From contig CACZOG010000187.1 in NCBI GenBank assembly GCA_902782715.1, positions 1 to 8,191 on the forward strand: a stretch of 8,191 bases of DNA, written 5' to 3'. Position numbers and translations under genes: made by a program. This DNA comes from an uncultured Lachnospiraceae bacterium (lineage in GTDB: Bacteria > Bacillota > Clostridia > Lachnospirales > Lachnospiraceae). Below the pieces are notes generated by a model that had not been told where the DNA came from, searched no databases, and saw only the letters and a program-made list of their open reading frames with translations. Below, piece by piece: positions 1 to 6,987 of this stretch. The stretch's first letter is position 1, and each line of letters opens with the position of its first letter.

Positions 1-427
1 ACATGTTCTTTACGAAATGAGCCTGCCAAGCAACTTCCATGATGAAACGAACTGCCATTCTTGTGTCTTTGTTGGCACCACAGAATGTATCCATAACGAA
101 AAGTCTCTTTCCGTTAAGTTCTTTCTTAGCAAGATCCTTAACGATTGCCCATGTCTCTTCGCTCATGGGATGGTTATCGTTCTTATATTCTTCTGATGTC
201 CACCATACAGTGTTCTTGGAGTTCTCGTCCATAACAATGTATTTGTCTTTAGGTGAACGACCGGTATAAATACCTGTCATAACGTTAACTGTACCAAGTT
301 CTGTTTCAACACCCTTTTCAAAACCTGTAAGGTCTGACTTCATTTCTTCTTCATATAAGAATTCATATGAGGGGTTGTGGATAATCTCGCTGGCATTAAT
401 ACCATACTTGCTTAAATCGATTGCCAT
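1..427 (-). CDS. pckA: Phosphoenolpyruvate carboxykinase (ATP), N-terminal part, runs off the left edge
   Basis: The first 142 codons of ATP-dependent PEP carboxykinase, a cytosolic enzyme interconverting oxaloacetate + ATP and PEP + CO2 + ADP. In anaerobes it often runs toward oxaloacetate and ATP. The visible part holds the family signature TGRSPKDKYIV (residues 55-65), whose Arg57 corresponds to the substrate-binding arginine near the N-terminus of the E. coli enzyme. It also holds the segment LFVMDTFCGANKDTR followed by VRFIMEVAWQAHFVKNM (about residues 109-142), almost the same as I recall for E. coli PckA. The family is about 530-540 residues, so roughly a quarter is visible and the nucleotide-binding P-loop lies outside. 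The start is the ATG at 425-427, preceded by AAAGGAGAT (434-442) at good spacing. It has its own promoter at 504-532. Identification is firm. Confidence 0.96.
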   Translation of the reverse strand, partial: MAIDLSKYGINASEIIHNPSYEFLYEEEMKSDLTGFEKGVETELGTVNVMTGIYTGRSPKDKYIVMDENSKNTVWWTSEEYKNDNHPMSEETWAIVKDLAKKELNGKRLFVMDTFCGANKDTRMAVRFIMEVAWQAHFVKNM

Positions 428-460
428 AAATGTATCTCCTTTAAAAATTTATTTTTGTAT

Positions 461-485
461 ATCCTTATTATTTATATAACAGGAT
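461..485. repeat. Imperfect inverted repeat in the pckA leader
   Basis: ATCCT (461-465) and AGGAT (481-485) are inverted arms in the untranslated leader, between the predicted start of transcription (near 497) and the ribosome binding site. Pairing continues inside with TTAT/ATAA after a small internal loop. It could be a weak RNA hairpin or a roadblock operator. It is AT-rich and may have no function. Confidence 0.25.
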
Positions 486-503
486 TATTACGCACCGTAT
501 CAA

Positions 504-532
504 ATTATAAAAATAATTAACTTTAAAGTCAA
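504..532 (-). promoter_or_regulatory. Sigma-A promoter of pckA
   Basis: On the minus strand, -35 TTGACT (527-532) and a perfect -10 TATAAT (504-509) are separated by exactly 17 bp. Transcription should start near 497, giving a leader of about 70 nt before the AAAGGAG ribosome binding site. AT-rich sequence upstream (about 545-585) could act as an UP element. This means pckA need not depend on read-through from the peptidase gene upstream. Confidence 0.85.
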
Positions 533-541
533 GAGACTTTA
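524..541. repeat. Perfect 7-bp inverted repeat over the pckA -35 box
   Basis: TAAAGTC (524-530), loop AAGA, GACTTTA (535-541). The repeat covers most of the -35 hexamer, so it is placed like an operator. It could instead be a weak hairpin at the end of the upstream peptidase transcript, but no U-run follows on the minus strand. The arms are AT-rich, so chance is possible. Confidence 0.4.
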
Positions 542-586
542 TTGCGTTCGTTATTTATTTAACAAAAAATTAACAACTATGTATTT

Positions 587-2347
587 TTATTGAACAAATG
601 CCCCCGAATTGGTCTTACATTTGTCCTGATAATCGTCCAGCCAGTTAAGTTCTTTCGCTGTCATCTCATCTCGTAAAATAAGCGACTCGTCAAGCGGAAC
701 ATATGTCAGACATTCAAAACATAAAAACCTTCCGTCCGTTGTTACACACTTCTCTTTAACAAGAAGTATGTTTTCGATCCTTATGCCGTATTTGCCTTCT
801 TTATAAATTCCGGGTTCATCGGATAAAAGCATTCCGGGTTTTAAAACAGTATCTTTACCGTTTAAAGACTGAAGCCATCTTATAGCCTGGGGACCTTCGT
901 GAACCGATAACATATATCCGATTCCGTGACCGGTTCCGCATTTATAATCCTCTCCTTCTTCCCACATGGGTTCTCTGGCTAATATATCAAGATTAAGTCC
1001 CGTACAGCCTTCAAGAAATGAAGCATTCATTAAGGCAAGCATTCCTCTTGCGACTTTGGTATAATCATGTTTCATTTCGTATGTCGGAGTTCCTATTGCT
1101 ATGGTTCTTGTAATGTCTGTGGTTCCGCCTTTCCATTGTCCGCCGGAATCAACAAGATACAGATTGTTGTTTAAAATAACCGAACATTCATTTTCTTTGG
1201 CTTCGTAATGCATCATTGCAGCATTGGGGCCAGATGCGGAAATCGTATCAAAAGACAGATCGTAACATTCATCTTCGGATAAACGCATTCCATCGAGCTT
1301 CTTAGAAAGATCAAATTCATTCATGTTTACTACATCGTTATTCTTGATCCAGTTAAGAAAATCGGAAACAACTTTATTATCTTTCTGATAAGCTTTCCTG
1401 ATGTTTTCTATTTCAGTTTCATTTTTAACTGCTTTCATTAAAGAGACATCGCAGTCATAATTATATACACAAAAGCCTTTATCATCGATCAGTTTCTTCG
1501 CGTATTTAACGGGCATTTTATCAAAAGAAAAACATGCTTTTTTCTTACCTGGAAGGATGTTTATAAATTTTTCGAAATTATCATAAAGCAATACCTTTAC
1601 ACGATTCTTCTCTAGATAATCCATAACCTCTTTGAATTCTTTGGTATCGGCATATCCGTCGCTTCCATATAGAAATGCAGTTGCTGCATTCTGAGTGATC
1701 ACAACGTACGATAAAGCAAGAGGATTATATTTGATCGCATTTCCCCTGATATTTAAAAGCCACATATTTACATCCAAGGCCGCGGAGAAGAAATAGAATA
1801 TATCTTTTTCAACAAGTTTTTTCTGAACCTTCTTTATTTTATCTGATACACTTTCACCCGAAATCTCTTCAGGCAATATGTTTATCATTTTATCAATATC
1901 CAAAGCAGGGTAATCTTCGCCCCTGAATTTCTTATAAGCATTTAAAAACACCGAATTCTCATCATCGAGCGCATTAAATCCAAAATTCGAATATTCCCTG
2001 AATGAGAATATAAGCGAAGGACAGGCAACTTTTAATCCGGAATCGGTTTTTTCTTTGATAAACTCTTTTATGGTCGGAAAACCGGGTGTCGACAGTTTCA
2101 TAAGTTCGATACCTGTATCTTTTAACTGATTTTCAGCCTGTATAAAGTACCTCCCGTCTGTAAAAAGAAAAGCATCACGCTGTCCGATCGCCAGTGTTCC
2201 GTTAGAACCGTCAAAACCGCTTATCAAGGTTCTGAATTTATAATAATCATTCACATATTCGCTCATATGAGGGTCGCAGTCTTTTATAAAAAAATAATCG
2301 TAACCCTTCATAACCATTTCTTTTCTTATGAAATCCAGTAAACTCAT
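587..2347 (-). CDS. Xaa-Pro aminopeptidase, long (three-domain) M24B form
   Basis: A cytosolic metallopeptidase of family M24B that removes an N-terminal residue before proline, probably for turnover of proline-containing peptides. At 586 aa it matches the long aminopeptidase P form (human XPNPEP1 style), not the roughly 440-aa E. coli PepP. It has two creatinase-like N-terminal domains (about 3-135 and 165-300; the first with GFDGSNGTLAI and FTDGRYFIQAENQL) and a pita-bread catalytic domain (about 310-545). All five metal ligands are visible: Asp400 (LVDSGGQ), Asp411 (GTTDITRT), His474 (GTGHGIGY), Glu511 (SDEPGIY) and Glu525 (GIRIENI). The supporting histidines are His380 (MMHYEA) and His483 (SVHEGP). 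There is no signal peptide. The ATG at 2345-2347 follows AAGAGG at 7 nt. No terminator hairpin was seen between its stop and the pckA promoter, so read-through into pckA is possible. Confidence 0.93.
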   Translation of the reverse strand: MSLLDFIRKEMVMKGYDYFFIKDCDPHMSEYVNDYYKFRTLISGFDGSNGTLAIGQRDAFLFTDGRYFIQAENQLKDTGIELMKLSTPGFPTIKEFIKEKTDSGLKVACPSLIFSFREYSNFGFNALDDENSVFLNAYKKFRGEDYPALDIDKMINILPEEISGESVSDKIKKVQKKLVEKDIFYFFSAALDVNMWLLNIRGNAIKYNPLALSYVVITQNAATAFLYGSDGYADTKEFKEVMDYLEKNRVKVLLYDNFEKFINILPGKKKACFSFDKMPVKYAKKLIDDKGFCVYNYDCDVSLMKAVKNETEIENIRKAYQKDNKVVSDFLNWIKNNDVVNMNEFDLSKKLDGMRLSEDECYDLSFDTISASGPNAAMMHYEAKENECSVILNNNLYLVDSGGQWKGGTTDITRTIAIGTPTYEMKHDYTKVARGMLALMNASFLEGCTGLNLDILAREPMWEEGEDYKCGTGHGIGYMLSVHEGPQAIRWLQSLNGKDTVLKPGMLLSDEPGIYKEGKYGIRIENILLVKEKCVTTDGRFLCFECLTYVPLDESLILRDEMTAKELNWLDDYQDKCKTNSGAFVQ

Positions 2348-2394
2348 TTTCAGACCTCTTTATGTAAACTTTTTGTTAACTTTGGTAAATAGTT

Positions 2395-2423
2395 TTGAAT
2401 AATATTTTTAAGTATGTTATAGT
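2395..2423 (+). promoter_or_regulatory. Sigma-A promoter of the citrate synthase gene
   Basis: TTGAAT (2395-2400), a 17-bp spacer, and TATAGT (2418-2423) with an extended TG at 2415-2416. Transcription should start near 2430 and give a leader of about 43 nt. The preceding sequence is A/T-rich. Confidence 0.7.
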
Positions 2424-2442
2424 ATTGATACGCGCCTGACAA
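2414..2442 (-). promoter_or_regulatory. Possible promoter of the Xaa-Pro aminopeptidase gene
   Basis: On the minus strand, TTGTCA (2437-2442) and TAACAT (2414-2419) are 17 bp apart. The -10 is a poor match, so this is tentative. If correct, it faces the citrate synthase promoter and the two -10 boxes share bases 2418-2419. Confidence 0.35.
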
Positions 2443-2457
2443 GTTATGTACACCACG

Positions 2458-2465
2458 AAAGGAGG
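2458..2465 (+). promoter_or_regulatory. Ribosome binding site that fixes the citrate synthase start
   Basis: AAAGGAGG lies 7 nt before the ATG at 2473. An earlier in-frame ATG at 2446 would put this sequence inside the coding region and has no ribosome binding site of its own, so 2473 is the start. Confidence 0.9.
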
Positions 2466-2472
2466 AGCCCGG

Positions 2473-3837
2473 ATGTCCGCAAACAAACAATGCGAAATCA
2501 CACCTGAAATTATCAACCTTGCCGAAAAGACTTATCAAAAAAGCATTATAGACAATGATTTATTTGTTAAGTACGATGTTAAACGCGGATTAAGAGACTT
2601 AAACGGTCGCGGCGTTCTCACAGGTCTCACTCACATCTCAGACGTCAGAGCAAATAAAATAGTTGACGGCGAACAGATTCCCTTACCCGGAGAACTGTTC
2701 TATCGAGGATATAATGTCAAGGACCTTGTAAAAGGTTTCAGCGATGATAACAGATTCGGCTTCGAAGAGATCACTTATCTTCTTCTGTTCGGAGATCTGC
2801 CCAATACAGAGGAACTTGATTCTTTAAAAAAGATCCTTGCGGATTACAGAACACTTCCCACAGGATTTGTTCGTGATATTATCATGAAAGCTCCGAGTAA
2901 AGATATGATGAACACTCTCGCAAGAAGCGTTCTTACTCTTTATTCTTATGATGACAGAGCCGATGACACATCACTTCCCAATGTATTAAGACAGTGTTTG
3001 CAGTTGATCGCTCTTTTCCCTGAATTTGCAATTTACGGTTATCAGGCTTACAGTCATTATCATGACGGCAATTCGCTCTTCATTCACAGACCTGTAGCCG
3101 AGCTTTCCACTGCAGAAAATATACTAACACTTTTAAGGGCCGACAGCAAGTATACCGCCCTTGAAGCAAAGCTTTTAGACCTCGCTTTAGTACTTCATAT
3201 GGAGCACGGCGGAGGTAACAATTCTACATTCACAACACACGTTGTTACATCGACTTTAACCGACACATATTCCGCTATCGCAGCTGCACTCGGTTCGTTA
3301 AAAGGACCCCGTCACGGCGGAGCAAATATCAAAGTCGTTCAGATGTTTGATGAAATGAAAAAAGAAGTTAAAGACTGGCAGGATGATGAAGAGATAAGCA
3401 ATTACTTAAGAAAACTTCTTCATAAAGAAGCCTTTGACCATCAGGGTCTTATCTACGGTGTAGGACATGCTATCTATTCGACAAGCGATCCGAGAGCCTG
3501 CCTCTTTAAAGAATACGTTGAAATGCTTTCAAAGGAAAAAGGTCTCGAAGACGAATTCAGACTTTATTCAAAGGTTGAAGAACTTGCTCCCAAGATCATC
3601 GCATCCGAAAGAAAGATGTACAAAGGCGTATGCATAAATGTAGACTTCTATTCGGGATTCGTATACGATATGCTCTCGCTTCCTTCGGAACTGTTTACTC
3701 CGATGTTTGCAATAGCGAGAATCGTCGGATGGTCTGCTCACAGACTCGAAGAGCTTTCAAATAACGGAAAGATAATCCGTCCGGCTTACAAGCCTATCAT
3801 GGACGATCAGATCTATATTCCGATGAACAAAAGATAA
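2473..3837 (+). CDS. gltA: Citrate synthase (citrate/2-methylcitrate synthase family)
   Basis: Condenses oxaloacetate and acetyl-CoA to citrate in the cytosol. In a clostridium this usually feeds an incomplete TCA branch toward 2-oxoglutarate and glutamate. The protein has 454 aa, with an N-terminal lead of about 45 residues before the usual core. Catalytic residues are in place: His245 in LHMEHGGGN, His281 in KGPRHGGAN, and Asp391 in NVDFYSG. Further substrate-site residues are His332 (YGVGHAIY), Arg341 (SDPRA) and Arg416 (IARIVGW). The start is the ATG at 2473, 7 nt after AAAGGAGG, not the in-frame ATG at 2446. It is a single-gene unit with its own promoter and a strong terminator at 3846. 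The family also contains 2-methylcitrate synthases; no prpB/prpD-type neighbours are visible, so citrate is the more likely product. The family call is firm; the gene symbol is by analogy. Confidence 0.94.
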   Translation: MSANKQCEITPEIINLAEKTYQKSIIDNDLFVKYDVKRGLRDLNGRGVLTGLTHISDVRANKIVDGEQIPLPGELFYRGYNVKDLVKGFSDDNRFGFEEITYLLLFGDLPNTEELDSLKKILADYRTLPTGFVRDIIMKAPSKDMMNTLARSVLTLYSYDDRADDTSLPNVLRQCLQLIALFPEFAIYGYQAYSHYHDGNSLFIHRPVAELSTAENILTLLRADSKYTALEAKLLDLALVLHMEHGGGNNSTFTTHVVTSTLTDTYSAIAAALGSLKGPRHGGANIKVVQMFDEMKKEVKDWQDDEEISNYLRKLLHKEAFDHQGLIYGVGHAIYSTSDPRACLFKEYVEMLSKEKGLEDEFRLYSKVEELAPKIIASERKMYKGVCINVDFYSGFVYDMLSLPSELFTPMFAIARIVGWSAHRLEELSNNGKIIRPAYKPIMDDQIYIPMNKR

Positions 3838-3845
3838 GAAATCAA

Positions 3846-3879
3846 AATGCCGGGCACAATCAAGTGTCCGGCATTATTT
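3846..3879. terminator. Two-way intrinsic terminator between convergent genes
   Basis: AATGCCGGGCAC (3846-3857), loop AATCAA, GTGTCCGGCATT (3864-3875): a 12-bp stem with one G-T pair. On the plus strand ATTTATTTAATT follows; on the minus strand TTTGATTT follows. It can end both the citrate synthase transcript and the opposing thrC/response-regulator transcript, whose last stop codon is at 3894. Confidence 0.9.
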
Positions 3880-3893
3880 ATTTAATTCTGAAT

Positions 3894-5237
3894 TTACTTA
3901 GGAACAATGTTCTTAAGATCATATGTAAGAGTCATATGTTTATCTTCCGAAACATCCTGCCATGTGGTTATGATCCTCTGTGCGATCTGTCTCGAATCTT
4001 CTTCGTCTGCATTCATAAGAAGTGTCACATACTGGAATGAAGAATACTGAGTAGTAACATCTCCCATTCTTAACGATACGACGATCGCCCTCTCAACCTG
4101 CTGCATTGCTTCTTCAAGCTGCTCGGTGGTTAATTTCTCGGGTCCCGAATGCGTCAATGTAAGAAGTATCATCCAAACCGTCTGATTCGATCTTGCAATC
4201 GTTCTCTGAACAAAATGAACGATATTCTTAAATCCTTCATATTCAACTCTTAAAGCTCCGTTTTCGTAATTCTTCTCTTTCATGAAGCCTTCAAGTCTTG
4301 AAAGATCAAGTTCTGAATTGAAGTTATCAATAGTAGAATTAAGATATTCTTCTCTCTGTTTGTAATAATGATATCCGTCTTTACCGTTCTGCTTAACATA
4401 GTAAAGAGCTTTGTCCGCACGATGATAAAGTGTCTGGAAATCCATACCGTCATCGGGAGCAACCGATATACCGATGGATACAGTCGGATTGTATGAAAGC
4501 TCCGATTCATCACGCATATCGTTGTGTACGGACTTTAAGATCATCTCGCAGTAGGAATTTATCTCATCATCCGTATAATCGCCTTTTAAGAATACGGCAA
4601 ATTCATCTCCGCCGATCCTGGCTTCTACGTCTCTTACTCCGACTTTATTCTCAATGATCCTTGCAAACTTGCAGAGAATGCTGTCTCCGAAAACGTGTCC
4701 GTAAGTATCATTAACCTTTTTGAAATTATCAACATCAAAAAGGATAAAAATACCTTTATTCTTTGTAAGGAAATATTTCTCCATATCGTCTTCGATGAAT
4801 TTTCTGTTCCAGATCCCGGTTAAAGGATCTTTCTTAGCCGAATTGGAGAGATTCTTTCTTAAATCTTCGATCTGAAGTATTTTTTCAATTCTCGAAAGCA
4901 TTATCTCGGGCTCAAAGGGTTTAAGGATGAAATCCATCGCACCCATTTTAAGGCCTTTTATCTCGCTTTCTCTCTGATCGTCGACTGTAAGAAAAACTAC
5001 AGGAATATTTGAAGTCTCTGAATTGGATTTGATCTTCTCCAGAGTTTCATATCCGTCCATGCCAGGCATTCTGACATCAAGAAGAATCAGGTCGGGTTTG
5101 GCTTTCTTTAAGAATTCCAAAGCCTGAGCACCTGATTTGGCCATGGATAACTGATAATTATCCTTAAGAACGTCGGCAGCGACTTTTAAGTTTGTTGTTA
5201 CGTCATCGACGATAAGAATGTGTTTCTTTCGGTCCAT
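3894..5237 (-). CDS. Response regulator: receiver-GGDEF diguanylate cyclase with an extra C-terminal domain
   Basis: A cytosolic two-component output protein of 447 aa predicted to make cyclic di-GMP from two GTP when phosphorylated. The receiver domain (about 5-122) has acidic residues Asp11/Asp12, phosphoacceptor Asp54 (LLDVRMPGMDG), Thr84 and Lys106 (LKPFEP). The GGDEF domain (about 135-292) starts with DPLTGIWNRK. It has metal-binding Asp168 (LFDVDNFKKVNDTYGH), guanine-binding Asn176 and Asp185, the intact GGDEF at 209-213, and the late motif RADKALYYVK. The RxxD product-inhibition site is absent: GVRD stands at 200-203. Residues 300-447 form a further domain whose spacing recalls a decayed GGDEF fold (LRMGDVTTQYSSFQYVTLL). 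No membrane segment is seen. The start ATG follows AGGGG at 5 nt. It lies 42 nt after thrC with no promoter or hairpin between, so probably cotranscribed. No histidine kinase gene is in view. Confidence 0.92.
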   Translation of the reverse strand: MDRKKHILIVDDVTTNLKVAADVLKDNYQLSMAKSGAQALEFLKKAKPDLILLDVRMPGMDGYETLEKIKSNSETSNIPVVFLTVDDQRESEIKGLKMGAMDFILKPFEPEIMLSRIEKILQIEDLRKNLSNSAKKDPLTGIWNRKFIEDDMEKYFLTKNKGIFILFDVDNFKKVNDTYGHVFGDSILCKFARIIENKVGVRDVEARIGGDEFAVFLKGDYTDDEINSYCEMILKSVHNDMRDESELSYNPTVSIGISVAPDDGMDFQTLYHRADKALYYVKQNGKDGYHYYKQREEYLNSTIDNFNSELDLSRLEGFMKEKNYENGALRVEYEGFKNIVHFVQRTIARSNQTVWMILLTLTHSGPEKLTTEQLEEAMQQVERAIVVSLRMGDVTTQYSSFQYVTLLMNADEEDSRQIAQRIITTWQDVSEDKHMTLTYDLKNIVPK

Positions 5238-5279
5238 AGAATCCCCTGTTCAAGTAATAATTATTTGGTCTTTTACGCC

Positions 5280-6770
5280 TTATAAGCCAAGAAATTTAGC
5301 TACTTCATCCTTCATTTCCTGTTTTTCGCATACAATGTCATGAAGAATGGGCGCATTCCTTATATCATTAACCGCTTTGGGTATTTCAAGTTTAGATAAT
5401 TCATTAAGCTTGTCAACCAGAACGAAATCATCTTCGTCATGCCTGATACCGTCAATCGAAGAAAGAACGGCTCTGGTGAATTTATAAGGCGATGCCGTAG
5501 ATACTATTACGGTTGTTGTATCGTCATTGCTGTTTTTAAGATATTCATCAAATACGGATGCTGCAACAGCTGTATGTGTATCGATAACATATCCTGTTTC
5601 ATCAAAAGTCTTCTTTATCTTATCGGAAACCATCTTTTCGCTTGCAAAACCGCCGATAAAAGTTTCGTCGATAAAACGCTTCATATCTGCAGTAACATTA
5701 TACTTACCGCTTTCTTTAAGATCATTCATAAACTCTGCGTTCTTTGCAGCATCTTTTCCGCAGGATAAATAAACAAGTCTTTCGAAATTCGAAGAAATGA
5801 GGATATCCATCGAAGGTGATGTCGTTAAAACGAAATCACGATTTCTGTCATAAACGCTTGTTTCGAAGAAATCATAAAGCACCTTGTTCTCATTGGATGC
5901 ACAGATGAGTTTGTTAATGGGAACACCGATGCATTTTGCAAAATAACCGGCCAGAATGTTTCCGAAATTACCTGTAGGTACAACGAAGTTTATAAGATCT
6001 CCTTCTTCGATCTTTCCGTTTCTTAAAAGATTGGCATAAGCATATGTATAATAAACAACCTGAGGGATCAGTCTTCCGATATTGATGGAATTAGCGGAAG
6101 AAAATCTGTAACCTGCAGCATTTATCTTTTCATTAAATTCTTTGTCTGCGAAGATATTCTTGACACCTGTCTGTGCATCATCGAAATTACCTTTGATACC
6201 GACGACTTTAACATTATTGCCAACCTGAGTTACCATCTGCTTTTCCTGGATCGCAGATACTCCTCCCTTGGGATAAAATACGCAGATCTTAACTCCGTCA
6301 ACACCTGCAAATCCGGCTAATGCAGCTTTACCGGTATCACCCGATGTGGCTGTAAGGATAACGATGTCTTCAGAAATGTTATTTTTCTTCGCACTTACTT
6401 TCATAAGATACGGCAGGATAGAGAGAGCCATATCCTTAAATGCGATAGTTGAACCGTGGAAAAGTTCGAGATAATATGCATTCTCCACGAATGACATAGG
6501 AACTATCTCATCTGTATCGAATTTGGAATCGTATGCGTTGTTAATGCAGTATTTTAATTCTTCCTCGGTAAAATCCGAGAAGAAAAGTTTCATTACTTCG
6601 TAAGCAACGCCTCTGTAGTCAAGTTTTGATAAATCCTCAAGGCTTAAATCCAATGAAGGAAATCTGTCCGGCATAAACAATCCGCCGTCATCGGCAATAC
6701 CTTTAACGATAGCCTGAGATGCCGTTAAGCTCTTGGAATTGTCTCTTGTACTCTTGTATAAAATATCCAT
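5280..6770 (-). CDS. thrC: Threonine synthase, PLP-dependent
   Basis: Converts O-phosphohomoserine to threonine and phosphate, the last step of threonine synthesis, in the cytosol. At 496 aa it is the usual length for the long bacterial/fungal form. The N-terminus MDILYKSTRDN is typical. The PLP lysine is Lys112 in HGSTIAFKDMALS. The cofactor phosphate-binding region includes ATSGDTGKAAL (141-151) and PTGNFGN (265-271). SSANSINIGRLIPQ (about 224-237) and STASPYKF (424-431) are also family landmarks. The second residue of the usual HGPT motif pair is changed, giving HGST. The chosen ATG gives the normal N-terminus, but the AAGGAG sequence is 14 nt away, longer than ideal. It is the first gene of a likely two-gene unit with the response regulator. 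No other threonine-pathway gene is adjacent, and the leader (about 57 nt) is too short for a T-box. Confidence 0.96.
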   Translation of the reverse strand: MDILYKSTRDNSKSLTASQAIVKGIADDGGLFMPDRFPSLDLSLEDLSKLDYRGVAYEVMKLFFSDFTEEELKYCINNAYDSKFDTDEIVPMSFVENAYYLELFHGSTIAFKDMALSILPYLMKVSAKKNNISEDIVILTATSGDTGKAALAGFAGVDGVKICVFYPKGGVSAIQEKQMVTQVGNNVKVVGIKGNFDDAQTGVKNIFADKEFNEKINAAGYRFSSANSINIGRLIPQVVYYTYAYANLLRNGKIEEGDLINFVVPTGNFGNILAGYFAKCIGVPINKLICASNENKVLYDFFETSVYDRNRDFVLTTSPSMDILISSNFERLVYLSCGKDAAKNAEFMNDLKESGKYNVTADMKRFIDETFIGGFASEKMVSDKIKKTFDETGYVIDTHTAVAASVFDEYLKNSNDDTTTVIVSTASPYKFTRAVLSSIDGIRHDEDDFVLVDKLNELSKLEIPKAVNDIRNAPILHDIVCEKQEMKDEVAKFLGL

Positions 6771-6784
6771 GTCAGTAATTAAAG

Positions 6785-6790
6785 CTCCTT
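6785..6790 (-). promoter_or_regulatory. Shine-Dalgarno sequence of thrC with unusually long spacing
   Basis: AAGGAG on the minus strand is the only good ribosome binding site before thrC, but it is 14 nt from the ATG at 6770. An in-frame ATT at 6777-6779 would sit 5 nt from it and add three residues. ATT is a very rare start codon, so I keep the ATG, where the normal family N-terminus begins. Confidence 0.6.
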
Positions 6791-6833
6791 AATATATATC
6801 GTCATTTTATTATTTTATTTCAAAATTGTTATT

Positions 6834-6842
6834 ATTATAACA
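6834..6842 (-). promoter_or_regulatory. Extended -10 promoter of thrC
   Basis: On the minus strand, TGT followed directly by a perfect TATAAT (6834-6839) forms an extended -10 box. No good -35 hexamer is found 16-18 bp upstream (ATGATT/TGATTT), consistent with the extended type or with help from an activator. Transcription should start near 6827, giving a leader of about 57 nt. Confidence 0.65.
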
Positions 6843-6884
6843 CAAAAATCTTGTTAAATCATTATCAAATTATTGCAATCCCTT

Positions 6885-6933
6885 AAAGAAGGCTAAAAAC
6901 AATATCATTTTATTGTGTTCTGCACCCTTCTTT
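6885..6933. repeat. Nested inverted repeats between thrC and the AP2-like gene
   Basis: The outer arms AAAGAAGG (6885-6892) and CCTTCTTT (6926-6933) enclose the inner arms ACAATA (6899-6904) and TATTGT (6911-6916), with a 6-base loop. All arms pair perfectly. The structure lies upstream of both divergent promoters. No U-run and no transcript reading through it are expected, so a DNA role (operator pair or cruciform) is more likely than an RNA terminator. Confidence 0.45.
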
Positions 6934-6972
6934 TACAAAAAATTGCTTATACTGTTAATCTTTAAACTTAAA

Positions 6973-6981
6973 TGATAAAAT
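6973..6981 (+). promoter_or_regulatory. Extended -10 element abutting the AP2-like gene start
   Basis: TGA then TAAAAT (6976-6981) forms an extended -10 box. Transcription would start about 7 bp later, at or next to the A of the ATG (6988), predicting a leaderless mRNA. An alternative -10, TATACT (6948-6953), would give a leader of about 28 nt. Neither has a good -35 box. Confidence 0.4.
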
Positions 6982-6987
6982 AGCCTT

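Noticed and set aside
39..269. Open frame on the plus strand opposite pckA
   Set aside because: It is antisense to a well-conserved enzyme, has no recognisable protein features and no ribosome binding site.
524..541. Hairpin as a terminator of the Xaa-Pro aminopeptidase gene
   Set aside because: It is short and AT-rich with no U-run after it on the minus strand, and it coincides with the -35 box of a clear pckA promoter.
2446..2472. Longer citrate synthase starting at the ATG at 2446
   Set aside because: The extra nine codons contain the AAAGGAGG ribosome binding site of the ATG at 2473, and no ribosome binding site precedes 2446.
5439..5772. Plus-strand open frames opposite thrC
   Set aside because: They overlap each other and lie wholly antisense to a complete threonine synthase; the translations show only low-complexity, cysteine- and isoleucine-rich sequence.
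6771..6827. T-box or attenuator leader for thrC
   Set aside because: The predicted leader is only about 57 nt, with no specifier stem, no T-box sequence and no terminator hairpin.
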